Shown here one piece after another: positions 54,203 to 63,723 of a stretch of 64,000 bases of DNA. The notes under the pieces are model-generated. The model worked only from the letters and a program-made list of their open reading frames with translations. It ran no database searches and had not been told where the DNA came from. This DNA comes from Megamonas sp. UBA1796 (GTDB lineage: Bacteria; Bacillota; Negativicutes; Selenomonadales; Selenomonadaceae), in the NCBI GenBank assembly GCA_002319795.1, contig DCFU01000027.1, positions 62,001-126,000 of the forward strand, read 5' to 3'. A program made the translations under genes and the position numbers. The stretch's first letter is position 1; every line of letters begins with the position of its first letter.

Positions 54203-54854
54203 CGACCCTGCACCTCCGTTCCAAATATGCTACAAACCTTGAAATTGTCAATGTCATGACCAGATAAATAATAGCGACACTCAGCCAGATTTCCAAAGAA
54301 CCATACGTACGCGCAATGATAAGCTGCCCGCGGCGCGTTAGTTCTTCAAAACCAATGACCGAAACCAGTGAAGAATCCTTCAATAAGGCAATAAACTCAT
54401 TGCCCAGCGGTGGAATCACACGTTTGAATGCCTGCGGCACGATAATATAGCGCATAGTCTGTATCCATGTCATCCCCAAGGAACGACCAGCCTCCATCTG
54501 CCCAGCATCCACCGACTGAATACCCGCACGAAAAATCTCGGCTACATAAGCACCGCTGTTGACACCACAGGAAACAATCGCCGCAAAAAACGGATCCACC
54601 CTCTGTCCCGTGACGATTGGCAAAGCAAAATATATGAGAAATATCTGCACCAGCAGAGGCGTTCCCCGCAGAAAATCTACATATATAGCCGCCAGAACAC
54701 GCAGCAGCCGTACATGACATATACGGGCGATTCCCACAAACAAACCGATAAGAACCCCCAGCGTCACCGACAACGCTGTAATTTTAATTGTAACCAGAGC
54801 TCCCAGCAAAAGCAGTGGGAATGAGCTCGTCATCAGTGAAAAGTTAAACTCCAT
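54189..54854 (-). CDS. glnP: Glutamine-type ABC transporter permease
   Basis: About 221 residues with about five transmembrane helices and the EAA loop (MEAGRSLGMTWIQTMRYIIV). Inner-membrane channel subunit of the importer. Start is either the ATG at 54852-54854 (GGTGG 5 nt upstream) or a GTG three codons earlier. It is separated from the binding-protein gene by a terminator-like hairpin, so it is likely expressed at a lower level. Confidence 0.93.
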   Translation of the reverse strand: MEFNFSLMTSSFPLLLLGALVTIKITALSVTLGVLIGLFVGIARICHVRLLRVLAAIYVDFLRGTPLLVQIFLIYFALPIVTGQRVDPFFAAIVSCGVNSGAYVAEIFRAGIQSVDAGQMEAGRSLGMTWIQTMRYIIVPQAFKRVIPPLGNEFIALLKDSSLVSVIGFEELTRRGQLIIARTYGSLEIWLSVAIIYLVMTLTISRFVAYLERRCRVDDRH

Positions 54855-54957
54855 GCCATCCACCCAACCTATTACTTATATTATATGAATCCAAAAATAC
54901 ACCCTGCTTATTATATTTCACCACAAGATTCCTGTCAATGCGTTCTTAGCACACCAC

Positions 54958-54993
54958 AAAAGCACCGTACCTCATATGAGGCACGGTGCTTTT
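54958..54993 (-). terminator. Terminator between binding protein and permease genes
   Basis: AAAAGCACCGT/ACGGTGCTTTT 11-bp arms plus inner CCTCAT/ATGAGG palindrome, a strong structure ending in TTTTGTGG. Located 10 nt after the binding-protein stop and 104 nt before the permease; probably partial, giving excess binding protein. Confidence 0.75.
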
Positions 54994-55002
54994 ATAAAAC
55001 TA

Positions 55003-55809
55003 TTATTTCTTTTCACCGAACCATTTTGCATAAATCTTGTCATATTCGCCGCTCTGCTTGAGTTTAGTCAGGGCATCGTCTATTTTCTTCTTCAGTTCAG
55101 TATTTTCTTTCCCCATAGCAATACCGTAATCTTCGGAGGTCAGAAGCTCGTCAAGGACACGCACATCCTTCTCACCGCTCTTCATGATATAATAATCGTT
55201 GACCGGGCGATCATTGACGACCGCATCAACTCCGCCCGCCTTGAGTTCCATGAAGGTATCCGCAGAACTATTGAATTCCTTGGCATCAACATTCGGTATC
55301 TTCTGTACTTCCTCAGCACTCGTCGTACCGATCTGTACAGCTACCCTTTTTCCTTCAAGGTCCTTAAACTTATTGATGGATGCATTATCCATCTTGACAA
55401 CGATAGTAAGCCCTGACTTATAATATGGCTCCGAAAAAAGAACCTTGGCCTGGCGCTCATCGTTAATTGTCATACCTGAAATAGCCACATCTATATTTTT
55501 TGAAAGAAGCGCCGGAATGAGTCCATCAAAATTCAGGTTCTGGATTTCAGCTTTATAGCCCATTTCTTTGGCAATCGCACGAATCAGATCCATATCGAAC
55601 CCCTGGTATTCACTTCCATTCGCATCCTGAAACTCAAATGGCGCGAAATCCGCATTCGTACCGATGCGCAAAACCTTATCGCTGCTGGACGAAGCCGTAC
55701 TGCCACTCGTTGAAGCAGAGTCCCTTGCATCGCTGCCGCAACCTGCCAAAGCCATAGCAGCAAACAAACCAACCATACATACAACTAAAAATCTCTTCAT
55801 TCTAAACAT
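55003..55809 (-). CDS. glnH: Amino-acid ABC transporter substrate-binding lipoprotein
   Basis: About 268 residues; signal peptide with lipobox ALAGC, Ser/Thr-rich linker, then a family 3 solute-binding fold (IGTNADFAPFEFQDANGSE, GFDMDLIRAIAKEMGYK, GKRVAVQIGTTSAEEVQK). It captures the amino acid for the GlnP/GlnQ importer encoded next. ATG at 55807-55809 chosen because AGGAGG lies 8 nt upstream; upstream in-frame codons lie before that site. Confidence 0.94.
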   Translation of the reverse strand: MFRMKRFLVVCMVGLFAAMALAGCGSDARDSASTSGSTASSSSDKVLRIGTNADFAPFEFQDANGSEYQGFDMDLIRAIAKEMGYKAEIQNLNFDGLIPALLSKNIDVAISGMTINDERQAKVLFSEPYYKSGLTIVVKMDNASINKFKDLEGKRVAVQIGTTSAEEVQKIPNVDAKEFNSSADTFMELKAGGVDAVVNDRPVNDYYIMKSGEKDVRVLDELLTSEDYGIAMGKENTELKKKIDDALTKLKQSGEYDKIYAKWFGEKK

Positions 55810-55850
55810 ATATCGCTCCTCCTGATTCTTCATGTCATATAACGAAAATA

Positions 55851-55876
55851 AAGTCCGGAGCAAGAAGTCCGGACTT
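55851..55876 (-). terminator. Terminator after the zinc-ribbon gene
   Basis: AAGTCCGG/CCGGACTT stem with 10-nt loop followed by TTTATTTT on the minus strand, 50 nt past the zinc-ribbon stop and just upstream of the binding-protein gene. Confidence 0.65.
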
Positions 55877-55926
55877 CATCGTCATCATCATTAAATTATA
55901 TCATATATTCTATTTAGTGCAAGCGA

Positions 55927-56217
55927 TTACTGCCCTCTTCTTGCATTGAAGCAATCACGGCAATATACCGGGCGGTCATCTTTCGGCTGGAACGGAACCT
56001 GGGTTTCCTTGCCACAGGCTGCGCACGTTACCGTATACATCTGCCGCGGCTCCCTCTCTCCGCCATCACGATTGCGGCGTCTCTTATCGCGGCAATCACG
56101 GCAGCGTACAGGCTCATTCTCGAAACCCTTCTCTGCGTAAAATTCCTGTTCGCCTGCACTAAAGATAAAATCCTTACCACAGTCCTTGCATACTAATGTT
56201 TTGTCATCGAAAGCCAT
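55927..56217 (-). CDS. Small zinc-ribbon protein (two CxxC pairs per module)
   Basis: A 96-residue soluble protein with two zinc-ribbon modules: VCKDCGKDF...VRCRDCRDKRRR and VTCAACGKET...VYCRDCFNARRG. An Arg/Asp/Glu-rich linker joins them. The family is common in Firmicutes and Chloroflexi, and function is unknown; nucleic-acid or protein binding is likely. GAGGGG precedes the ATG by 7 nt. It has its own promoter (56307-56335). Confidence 0.85.
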   Translation of the reverse strand: MAFDDKTLVCKDCGKDFIFSAGEQEFYAEKGFENEPVRCRDCRDKRRRNRDGGEREPRQMYTVTCAACGKETQVPFQPKDDRPVYCRDCFNARRGQ

Positions 56218-56294
56218 GAAAATCCCCTCACCTTTTGTGTTTGAACATCCTGATCTGCTTTGTAAAAATCTCTACAAAATTCAGACAACAGACA

Positions 56295-56338
56295 TCCTTG
56301 CTTCTAAGTATAAGTTTCCTTACACAAAAAAGCAAGGA
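56295..56338. repeat. 9-bp inverted repeat across the zinc-ribbon gene promoter
   Basis: TCCTTGCTT (56295-56303) and AAGCAAGGA (56330-56338) face each other; the right arm contains the -35 hexamer and the left arm lies just downstream of the -10. Possible operator for dimeric regulator binding. Confidence 0.4.
56307..56335 (-). promoter_or_regulatory. Promoter of the zinc-ribbon gene
   Basis: Minus-strand TTGCTT (56330-56335), 17-nt spacer, TATACT (56307-56312), about 90 nt upstream of the ATG. Confidence 0.6.
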
Positions 56339-56387
56339 AAAATTTCTATTATTTTGAATTTCATAATATTTTTATCTATCAGCAAAC

Positions 56388-56576
56388 TCAGGCAGAAACA
56401 TCCAGACATTGTCCAATATCGGGGTCTAAATTTCCGGAAACCTGCGGTAAAATCGCCTCTACTCCCTGCTCCGCAGCATTCATCTGCATTTTCAATACTG
56501 AAACGCCTAGCTGCTGCTGGACCTCATTTTGGTTTAAACCAATCGATAACGCCGCAATGCTCATATCCATATCCAT
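56388..56576 (-). CDS. YjfB-like small putative motility protein
   Basis: A 62-residue acidic protein that fits the YjfB family in length and pattern: a short MDMDMSIAALSIGLNQNE start, a helix with QLGVSVLKMQMNAAEQ, and a LP-containing end. Family members are often encoded among flagellar genes, but their function is unknown. A long AAAGGAGGGGG site precedes the ATG. Monocistronic, with a promoter at 56614-56642. It sits beside a glycosylation island that could serve flagellin. Confidence 0.72.
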   Translation of the reverse strand: MDMDMSIAALSIGLNQNEVQQQLGVSVLKMQMNAAEQGVEAILPQVSGNLDPDIGQCLDVSA

Positions 56577-56613
56577 GAATTTTCCCCCTCCTTTTTACAA
56601 TATCTTCGTTTCC

Positions 56614-56642
56614 ATTATATAGGTAAACTGCAAAAATAGCAA
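56614..56642 (-). promoter_or_regulatory. Promoter of the YjfB-like gene
   Basis: Minus-strand TTGCTA (56637-56642), 17-nt spacer, consensus TATAAT (56614-56619), about 38 nt upstream of the ATG. A sigma-A-type signal, not a flagellar sigma-28 one. Confidence 0.65.
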
Positions 56643-56650
56643 CACAATTC

Positions 56651-58357
56651 TTACTCAGAATATCGGTCCCAAATCTCATGATATAAGGCTTCGATATTAT
56701 GCATATACTGCTTCGCATCCATAAGCGACGATTCCTGCATATTGGCCCGCAGACAAGCATGAAGGCGGCTCAGATTCTGTGGCGATAATGCCAGCCGCAC
56801 AGCCTTGGCTACATACTCCGTCTCATGTTCTGCCACCAGCTCCGCTAATCCCACATTCTCCAGGATACTTGCACCAAAGCGCGAGCCATGAGAATGTCCC
56901 CGCAGACTGATTACCGGAACGCCCATAAACAAGGCCTCGCAGGTGGTTAAGCCGCCATTATAAGGCATACTGTCCAAGGCAATATCAATATCGCGATACT
57001 GTTCCAGATAATCCGGACTGTACGGACGAAGTTCGATGCACGAAACATCCATACCAAGTTTCAATAATCGCTCAGATACAATTGCCCTGCCGGATGGAAT
57101 ACTGCATATCTTTCCCTTGATCACCAGCCTTGAGGCAGGTACACGTTCCAGTATGGCCCGCCATAAAAGTAAGGTATCATCCGTGACCTTGGCAAAATTG
57201 TTGAAAGAACCAAAAGTTATATACCCATTCCGCCCATACGCTGAAGGCTCCTCAACGGACGGCATCTTCCGTACAGTTTCCGGCACATAACAAAGATGGC
57301 AGTGTGGCAGACGCAGCACTGCTTCTGTAAAGTCATTCGCAGGCTCAGCCTTCGGCAGGCAGCACATATCCGACAAAAAGTAATTTACTGTATGCAGCCC
57401 TGTCGTGTTCATATAGCCAATACCAGAAATCTGTACCGGAGCCGGCCGGTAGGACAATACTGGCAGGCAAGTATGCTGTGTATGCCCGGAAAAATCGACT
57501 AAAATATCAACTTTGTCCTCCCATATCCGTTTTGCCGCTTCTCTGGGCGTAAGCCCGCGAATATCCCGCCAAACAACAGAGAACTGCCGGAGACGTTTCG
57601 TAACCACATCTGAACTGCCCGCTGCATAGCAATAAACAACAAAGCTATTTTTATCGTAATCACGCAAAAAAGGCGTCATGAAATATGCGGCTGCATGCAG
57701 CCGGAAATCTGCAGATATATAGCCTATACGCAATTTTCTTTTGGCTAACGCCCTCTCAGGGACATGCGAATACGCGGGCAAATCCGCAAAAAATGTATCA
57801 TAGCCCCAGTGAAGCTTTCGTACTTGTTCTACCGACATTACATAATAATTGGTCATAAAAAGACCTTTACTGTACAGTTCCGCCTGCTGTATTGGCTGCA
57901 TCCCAAGCCTGCTGGCAGCAAAAAGTGCCTCTGCGGCCTTATTTGGCATTGCTGCCAGATAATATGCGTCTGCCAGCAAGCACTCCGCCCGCTGCCACAA
58001 TGCCCGCAAAGAAGACGTCAACTCACCGGGTGTCAGATTCTCTGCCTGTTCAATCACCTTGTGCAGCAAACGAATCTCCGCCGGCAGGGCAAAATCCCCG
58101 GCATAAAACTCCCCCAGAACCAGCTGTGTCCGTAAGTGCTCCGGCTGTTTTTGCAAAATCTGCCGAATCAAAACCAGCATCTCACCTTGCGCTTCTCCCA
58201 GATACAAAGACGCCTGCGCAAGTAACGCCAAGCCATCAGCATCCTCTGCATCCATGGCCAGTATTTCCCGCGCACAGGCACGCATTGCCCTGAAATCTCC
58301 CTGTGAAAAGAATTTATCTGCCAGACAAAGCCATTGTTCTTTTTCATCCTGCGTCAT
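56651..58357 (-). CDS. O-GlcNAc transferase/SPINDLY-like glycosyltransferase (GT41 type)
   Basis: About 568 residues. The N-terminal third (about 1-190) is helical with TPR-like Ala/Leu repeats (LALLAQASLYLGEAQGEML). The C-terminal catalytic part (about 205-560) has the family motifs KLRIGYISADFRLHAAAYFM, LVDFSGHT, RPAPVQISGIGY and TTCEALFMGVPVISLRG. Related bacterial proteins put sugars on Ser/Thr of flagellins or adhesins. The ATG at 58355-58357 starts the cytosolic protein; a weak GGGTGAG precedes it. It follows the DUF4422 gene by 45 nt and is last in the glycosylation row. Confidence 0.9.
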   Translation of the reverse strand: MTQDEKEQWLCLADKFFSQGDFRAMRACAREILAMDAEDADGLALLAQASLYLGEAQGEMLVLIRQILQKQPEHLRTQLVLGEFYAGDFALPAEIRLLHKVIEQAENLTPGELTSSLRALWQRAECLLADAYYLAAMPNKAAEALFAASRLGMQPIQQAELYSKGLFMTNYYVMSVEQVRKLHWGYDTFFADLPAYSHVPERALAKRKLRIGYISADFRLHAAAYFMTPFLRDYDKNSFVVYCYAAGSSDVVTKRLRQFSVVWRDIRGLTPREAAKRIWEDKVDILVDFSGHTQHTCLPVLSYRPAPVQISGIGYMNTTGLHTVNYFLSDMCCLPKAEPANDFTEAVLRLPHCHLCYVPETVRKMPSVEEPSAYGRNGYITFGSFNNFAKVTDDTLLLWRAILERVPASRLVIKGKICSIPSGRAIVSERLLKLGMDVSCIELRPYSPDYLEQYRDIDIALDSMPYNGGLTTCEALFMGVPVISLRGHSHGSRFGASILENVGLAELVAEHETEYVAKAVRLALSPQNLSRLHACLRANMQESSLMDAKQYMHNIEALYHEIWDRYSE

Positions 58358-58402
58358 AATACTCACCCGCTTAATCCAACATAAACAGCCATAAATCATT
58401 CA

Positions 58403-59878
58403 TTATTGCAACTTAAAAACCGGCATTTCTTTAATTCTTAAATTTTGCTTCATAAGCCATACTGTAAGCATTCTTTCCGCAAAATACCCCACAGCCCGCA
58501 ATTGAACAGCAGACATTTCATGGCTATTCATTATACCTGACTTTGCCAATACATCCAGAAGAAATGAGAACAACCATTCACAATATTGGTCCATATTTTT
58601 TTTATATGTAATAAACATATTACAACTGTAAAAGCCAAAACCGGACATAACATACTCAAAAGCATCTACATACGCAGGCTGTTTCACTACGAGCATATAC
58701 TTGAGGATTTTCTCAACCTCTTCATAGCATGTCTGGCCTAAATCAAATTGAAGCTGTTGTTTCACCATAATCGTAGAAACCCATTCCTTCGCCAAAATAA
58801 TATCATATCTTTGTAAAACCGACTTTATATATTCCTCATCGAGCAATTGCATATCCGACTTATCCTCATTCTTTACAAAATAACGTCGATAGTGCACCAA
58901 TCCAATATATTGGCAAATTGCATGTTTCCACATCCAGTACAAAGCGGTACATTCATTTAGGTAAGGATTTAATGCAGATATATTTTCTCCAGTATTATCA
59001 CCAACATAGCCAAGTGCAGGATGGATTGCTCTGCCCGCCTGGATAGGCACATAAGCATCAGCTTCAGGCAACCACGTTTTTTTATGTGTAACCACATAAA
59101 TTTTCATCATAGCATTTTCCTGCTGCTTATCGATTAATAGCCATGAACCCTGTGACGATTCATGCCAAGAAACTTTGCCAAAAGAACTGAATTTTTCTTG
59201 TTTAAGCTGTTCATAAAATTTTCCTGATACCAAATAAAAGACAATATAACGTGACAATGCATATGTCTCCTTGATATAAGCTGCATACCCTTCCAAAGCC
59301 ATCGATTTGGTCACCAACATCATATCGAAATATTTTCCCGGACTTTGCACATTTCCATTATACATGCCCTGATAGGTATTACAATAAATAGCAAACTTTG
59401 TAGTTTTCTCCTCAGAATAGCCAAAAAGCTGTATATCATGCAATGAGGACACAAAGCCTGTTCCAGTCGCAAAAAACAAATCCATATCCAATATACTTTT
59501 AGCCTTCCACTTACATGCAAAAGAAATAATTTGCTTTACCATGGAAGCATTATAGACAATGCCATAGCGACAGTGTCTATAATAATATTGATAACTTATA
59601 ATTTGGGTTTTTGAAATACCAACTTCTTGCAACCACTGATAAATTTCTCCAAAAGCAGCAAATGAAAAAACTATAATATAATCAAACGATTGTTTCAATA
59701 TATCCTGTGGGGAAATAATGGTTCCTTCATAAAGCAATCCGCCATCGGGTGCAATCAACCGAAGTTCTTTTCCTCTTTGACTCGTATCAAAATCAGCAAA
59801 AATAATCTGATGCTGCAAATCTTCTATTTTCAGCAGAGCTCCCATTTCGCTAATATTTCCTAAAAAAATTATTTTCAT
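58403..59878 (-). CDS. DUF4422 glycosyltransferase with N-terminal nucleotide-sugar-like domain
   Basis: A 491-residue protein of two parts. Residues about 1-250 resemble a Rossmann-like regulatory or methyl/glycosyl domain (MKIIFLGNISEMGALLKIED) that I do not recognise. Residues about 255-490 are a DUF4422 domain (MKIYVVTHKKTWLPEADAYV, GLVHYRRYF), found in many capsule glycosyltransferases. The gene is AT-richer than those around it, suggesting acquisition. 152 nt separate it from the upstream GT2 gene, so it may have its own promoter. Acceptor and donor sugars unknown. Confidence 0.85.
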   Translation of the reverse strand: MKIIFLGNISEMGALLKIEDLQHQIIFADFDTSQRGKELRLIAPDGGLLYEGTIISPQDILKQSFDYIIVFSFAAFGEIYQWLQEVGISKTQIISYQYYYRHCRYGIVYNASMVKQIISFACKWKAKSILDMDLFFATGTGFVSSLHDIQLFGYSEEKTTKFAIYCNTYQGMYNGNVQSPGKYFDMMLVTKSMALEGYAAYIKETYALSRYIVFYLVSGKFYEQLKQEKFSSFGKVSWHESSQGSWLLIDKQQENAMMKIYVVTHKKTWLPEADAYVPIQAGRAIHPALGYVGDNTGENISALNPYLNECTALYWMWKHAICQYIGLVHYRRYFVKNEDKSDMQLLDEEYIKSVLQRYDIILAKEWVSTIMVKQQLQFDLGQTCYEEVEKILKYMLVVKQPAYVDAFEYVMSGFGFYSCNMFITYKKNMDQYCEWLFSFLLDVLAKSGIMNSHEMSAVQLRAVGYFAERMLTVWLMKQNLRIKEMPVFKLQ

Positions 59879-60030
59879 AATCGCCTTTACTCCCTGTATC
59901 CCATTTCCTTTTTTACCGACCCAAATACCGCACAGATAGTTTGATTTATATCATAATGTTCATAGCTTCTACCAAAACATTTCATATGCAAACTCGTGTA
60001 CAGATAATTAAATAAGCCTATTTTAGTTTC

Positions 60031-61842
60031 TTACACTCCGTTATGAACAACATTTAAAATTTTATGCAGGATATATTCATATTGCTGATAAAGCCCCGCG
60101 TCAACCTGCGGTTTCATTTGCAGCAATATTTCTCTGCGTTCCCATATGACCCGGATTGATTTTTGATATCGTACCGCCGAAATATTTCCTGTTCTTTTAT
60201 ATTCATCCAACAAAAAAAACCACTCGAGCTCATGCCAAAATAAATTTCCTATGCTTTGTTGCGTAGTACGTCTGGCCATCATATTATCTTCTCCGATGCC
60301 ACCGATAATACCATCCTGTAAAATATGCCCCCACATAGATAAGAAAAGCGGCTGTCCATTATTAAAACAATCTTGCAGCCAGACACAACGCTGCATAGTC
60401 TCTCTGCGAAACAAAGCTCCTCCCAGATTCCCGGACGGCAAATTTCCCGTATGAAGAATCAATTCCCAAAGGCCTTGAACTTTGACTAAAATGAGCTCAT
60501 CTCTATCTATATTAAGATCCATGTAAAAATTAAGCTCGTCAGCCGATTTATCAGCCTCACTAGCAACAAAACGAACCGCATTGCACAATATAAAGGAAAA
60601 ATCCCCCTGCGTTTCCAGAGGAACTACCATATGTAGAATTTTGTTCTTATCCAAAACATCTCCAGGGAACAGCCACTGTACATATACTCCGGTTGCTTCC
60701 TGTTCCAACAACAAAAAAATATTTTTGATTTCTTCAGACGGCACAAGATATTTGACTGGTACCTCACCCCTATAAGCATCAATCATTGCCTCTATTTCGC
60801 GATTCCCAGCACCTGCTGCATTGCAAATCAAAATCTCTTTATATGGATACGTTTGCTCCAGCGCATTGGTAAACGATTGTTCAAAAGCAGCAGAATCTCC
60901 CATGAAAGGCAAAATAATACTTACTATTTTGTGCTGCCGTAAAACTTTCTCCTCAATATAAGCTTCCGCTATCTTTTCACTCGCTGTCATCAAATTCCGT
61001 AAAGCCGCATGGGGCACCACCGATGTGTATTTCAATTCTATTGATGTAAGTTCCTCCCCCAAAGCAACGGTTTCTACCTCCGGGGACATTGGTTCGACTG
61101 ACACATCCCCCTGCTGCAAAAGATTATAAAATGCGGTTTTCCAATGAAACGCACGATTCGTACGAGTTGAATAGCGTGCGACATTATTGAGCCAGCCAAC
61201 TGTCACCTTCGAAATCATCTGTTCACAGCTGCGCCATTGAAAATGTCCGACATGCATGCCCAATACACAAGCAGCTGGTATCTCCTGCACAGCCTGTCCT
61301 TTATGCATCACTGCCGCATGATTTCCCTGCACGATTTCTAAAGAAAATGTTTCAGCAGCCTTGCACCCAATTATAATTTTTTTCCATCTCTGCTCGTTTT
61401 TCTCTCTGCGGAAGTTTCTCTTTAATAAAAACATATCCTGCTCCTGCTCCGGCTGCAAAAGCTCATAACGAATCCATGGAAAAGCATATACTTTATTCAA
61501 ATCAAAGGCCTGCAGTAGCTCTCTGCAAGATGTACCTGGCTCCCGCGGCAGCAAAAATTCATCTGCGTCCAGAGGGAAAATTAAGTCCGCTTTATATTCC
61601 TGAATAGCCTGCCACATTAACGCCGTTGTAATCTCCGCCTGAGAATATTCAACCGTATGAATTGGTTGAACTATAATTGGCAATCCTTCTGCCTGCAGGC
61701 AGGACAGAATCTCCCCCGTGGCGTCGCAACTGTCATGATCCACTATCAACATCATATCGGCAAAAGTCAAAGTATGACGTACAAAGCTTTCCAGTATATC
61801 AGCTTCATTTTTTACCATCGAAATTGCAACAATCTTATGCAT
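60031..61842 (-). CDS. Two-domain family 2 glycosyltransferase (paralogue 2)
   Basis: A 603-residue protein. The N-terminal GT2-type domain (about 1-220) starts VAISMVKNEADILESFVRH and has the metal/nucleotide site PLDADEFLLP. The second half (about 305-560) begins KIVSIILPFMGDSAAFEQSF and resembles another GT2 fold of reduced conservation. It is closely paralogous to the gene just upstream, with only 2 nt between them, so they arose by tandem duplication. Probably adds sugars to a surface glycan or glycoprotein. Confidence 0.88.
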   Translation of the reverse strand: MHKIVAISMVKNEADILESFVRHTLTFADMMLIVDHDSCDATGEILSCLQAEGLPIIVQPIHTVEYSQAEITTALMWQAIQEYKADLIFPLDADEFLLPREPGTSCRELLQAFDLNKVYAFPWIRYELLQPEQEQDMFLLKRNFRREKNEQRWKKIIIGCKAAETFSLEIVQGNHAAVMHKGQAVQEIPAACVLGMHVGHFQWRSCEQMISKVTVGWLNNVARYSTRTNRAFHWKTAFYNLLQQGDVSVEPMSPEVETVALGEELTSIELKYTSVVPHAALRNLMTASEKIAEAYIEEKVLRQHKIVSIILPFMGDSAAFEQSFTNALEQTYPYKEILICNAAGAGNREIEAMIDAYRGEVPVKYLVPSEEIKNIFLLLEQEATGVYVQWLFPGDVLDKNKILHMVVPLETQGDFSFILCNAVRFVASEADKSADELNFYMDLNIDRDELILVKVQGLWELILHTGNLPSGNLGGALFRRETMQRCVWLQDCFNNGQPLFLSMWGHILQDGIIGGIGEDNMMARRTTQQSIGNLFWHELEWFFLLDEYKRTGNISAVRYQKSIRVIWERREILLQMKPQVDAGLYQQYEYILHKILNVVHNGV

Positions 61843-61844
61843 AC

Positions 61845-63623
61845 TTATAATCGCCCCAAACTTTTTGCCTGTTGTAGTACACGCCTGTATTGCTCATACA
61901 AATCAGAACCTGCCATGCCTGGAAAATCCTCCGCCATGTTTTCCGGCTGACAAAAACTTCTTAATGCCCTCTGATACAGATGCTGTGAAAGTATCTGTGG
62001 CCTTTTTTTGTACTCTTCCAACAAACAAAACCATTCCAATTGCTGCCAAAGCCAATCATCAGGCGTACATCCACAATACTGCCTGACCATATTTTGGCGA
62101 AACACGCCAACAAAGCTCCCTTGCAAAATAGCACCCCACATGGATAAAAAAAGCCTCCGGTTCCCCATAAACATACCTTGCAGCCAATTAACCTGTTCCA
62201 TCAAGGCACGCCGGAATAGCACCGAAGATATCCCCCCGGAAAATGGCTTGCCATTTTCCAACATATATGTCCAAAGCTCCGTTCCATTTGCCACCAGTAA
62301 AGAGGCAACGTTCTCCTTCTTCATAGGCAGATCAATCGTCATATTCTTCCAAACCGTTGATTCCTCAATAGACCCGGAATCCTGCAATGTATTGGAACAG
62401 ACAAATGTCAATTCACGCTGTGTCTCCAAGCTAACCAACATTTTCATGATTTTATGCTGCACCAGTATGGTACCTGGGAACACCCACTGAATATACTCTC
62501 CATGTATATCCAGCCCATTCGGTAGACCCGAAAAAGCCTTTACGACTGACATTGTCGCGGCATCCTGCACCATATTTCTTAATAAATCTACACTTCCTAT
62601 ACCCATGCCATATAACAGTATTTCTTTATACGGATACTGCTGAGAAACCGCACTTGCCAGAGATTCCTTAAATTCCGTCTCATCCCCTAAAAACAAAACT
62701 AACAGACTAACCAATTTTTCCCTTTGCAAAATTTTCTCTTCCGCATAGGCATTTGCCAGTCCTTCACTAATCAACAATAAATTTCGAAATGGCTCTATCT
62801 GATTATGATCCATATACCGCAATTTGGTCATTGATTGGTGTAAAATAACGGCTGGCACTGCGTCCGTCAAGGGCTCCGGTCGTAAAATATCTCCCGCACA
62901 AAGTTTATGAAAGGATTTTTGCCAATGATTTGCAACCGTTGTATTAACCGAATACTTCGCCACATTTCCAATCCAGCCTGTTGCCGCCTTAGACATCATC
63001 TGCTTTGAACTTCTTTCTGGAAAATGCGCTAAATGCAGGTTCTTCACCTGTTCTGTAAGCAAAGCCATGAGAGCATTATCTTTTTTTATCACAGCGACAT
63101 GATTTCCCTGCCGGATTATCAACCGACTTTGTATAGCAGCCTCTTTGCCAATCAGTATCTTTTGCAGACTGGATGCCTCTCGTTCTCTCGCGCAGGAACG
63201 GGTCAATAAAAATTCATTCTGCTCCTGCTCCGGAAATTCTAAAGCATACCGCACCCAGGGCAATCCATAGACCTTCCGTGTATCCAATTGCTGTAGGATA
63301 TTCCGACAGGAGATCTCCGCTGTCTCCGAAAGCAGAAATTCATCTGCGTCCAGCGGCAATACAAGATCCGCTGCATATTCCCCGATGGCCCGCCCGAGCA
63401 AATCCGTCATCACCTCAGCCTGTGCCTGTTCTATAATATGAACTGACTCGACAATGAGCGGCAGTCCCTCCTGCTGCAGCGCAGCTAGAATCTCTCCCGT
63501 AGCATCCGCACTGTCGTGATCTGCTATCAGTATCTGGTCCGCAAAAGAAAGGCAATGCCGCACAAAGCTTTCAATAACATCTGCTTCATTCTTTACCATG
63601 GAAATAACGATTATCTTATTCAT
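61845..63623 (-). CDS. Two-domain family 2 glycosyltransferase (paralogue 1)
   Basis: A 592-residue homologue of the following gene with the same plan: N-terminal domain with VISMVKNEADVIESFVRH and PLDADEFLLS, middle ligand region with RQGNHVAVI, and C-terminal GT2-like half beginning LVSLLVLFLGDETEFKESL. Both share conserved segments such as WIGNVAKYS/WLNNVARYS. It is downstream of the UDP-galactopyranose mutase gene, which suggests galactofuranose-containing glycans as a possible product; that is inference from context. Confidence 0.88.
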   Translation of the reverse strand: MNKIIVISMVKNEADVIESFVRHCLSFADQILIADHDSADATGEILAALQQEGLPLIVESVHIIEQAQAEVMTDLLGRAIGEYAADLVLPLDADEFLLSETAEISCRNILQQLDTRKVYGLPWVRYALEFPEQEQNEFLLTRSCAREREASSLQKILIGKEAAIQSRLIIRQGNHVAVIKKDNALMALLTEQVKNLHLAHFPERSSKQMMSKAATGWIGNVAKYSVNTTVANHWQKSFHKLCAGDILRPEPLTDAVPAVILHQSMTKLRYMDHNQIEPFRNLLLISEGLANAYAEEKILQREKLVSLLVLFLGDETEFKESLASAVSQQYPYKEILLYGMGIGSVDLLRNMVQDAATMSVVKAFSGLPNGLDIHGEYIQWVFPGTILVQHKIMKMLVSLETQRELTFVCSNTLQDSGSIEESTVWKNMTIDLPMKKENVASLLVANGTELWTYMLENGKPFSGGISSVLFRRALMEQVNWLQGMFMGNRRLFLSMWGAILQGSFVGVFRQNMVRQYCGCTPDDWLWQQLEWFCLLEEYKKRPQILSQHLYQRALRSFCQPENMAEDFPGMAGSDLYEQYRRVLQQAKSLGRL

Positions 63624-63723
63624 CTCTTACCGCTCACCTTATTTGTACTAAATTATGGGGAAGAATATAAAATCATTATCAAGCATAAGAGTAACAAACA
63701 TCTTATGCCTCAACCACTGTCTT

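Noticed and set aside
63683..63708. Hairpin GCATAAG/CTTATGC between glf and the GT2 gene as a terminator
   Set aside because: Only 7 AT-rich base pairs and no T-run on the minus strand.
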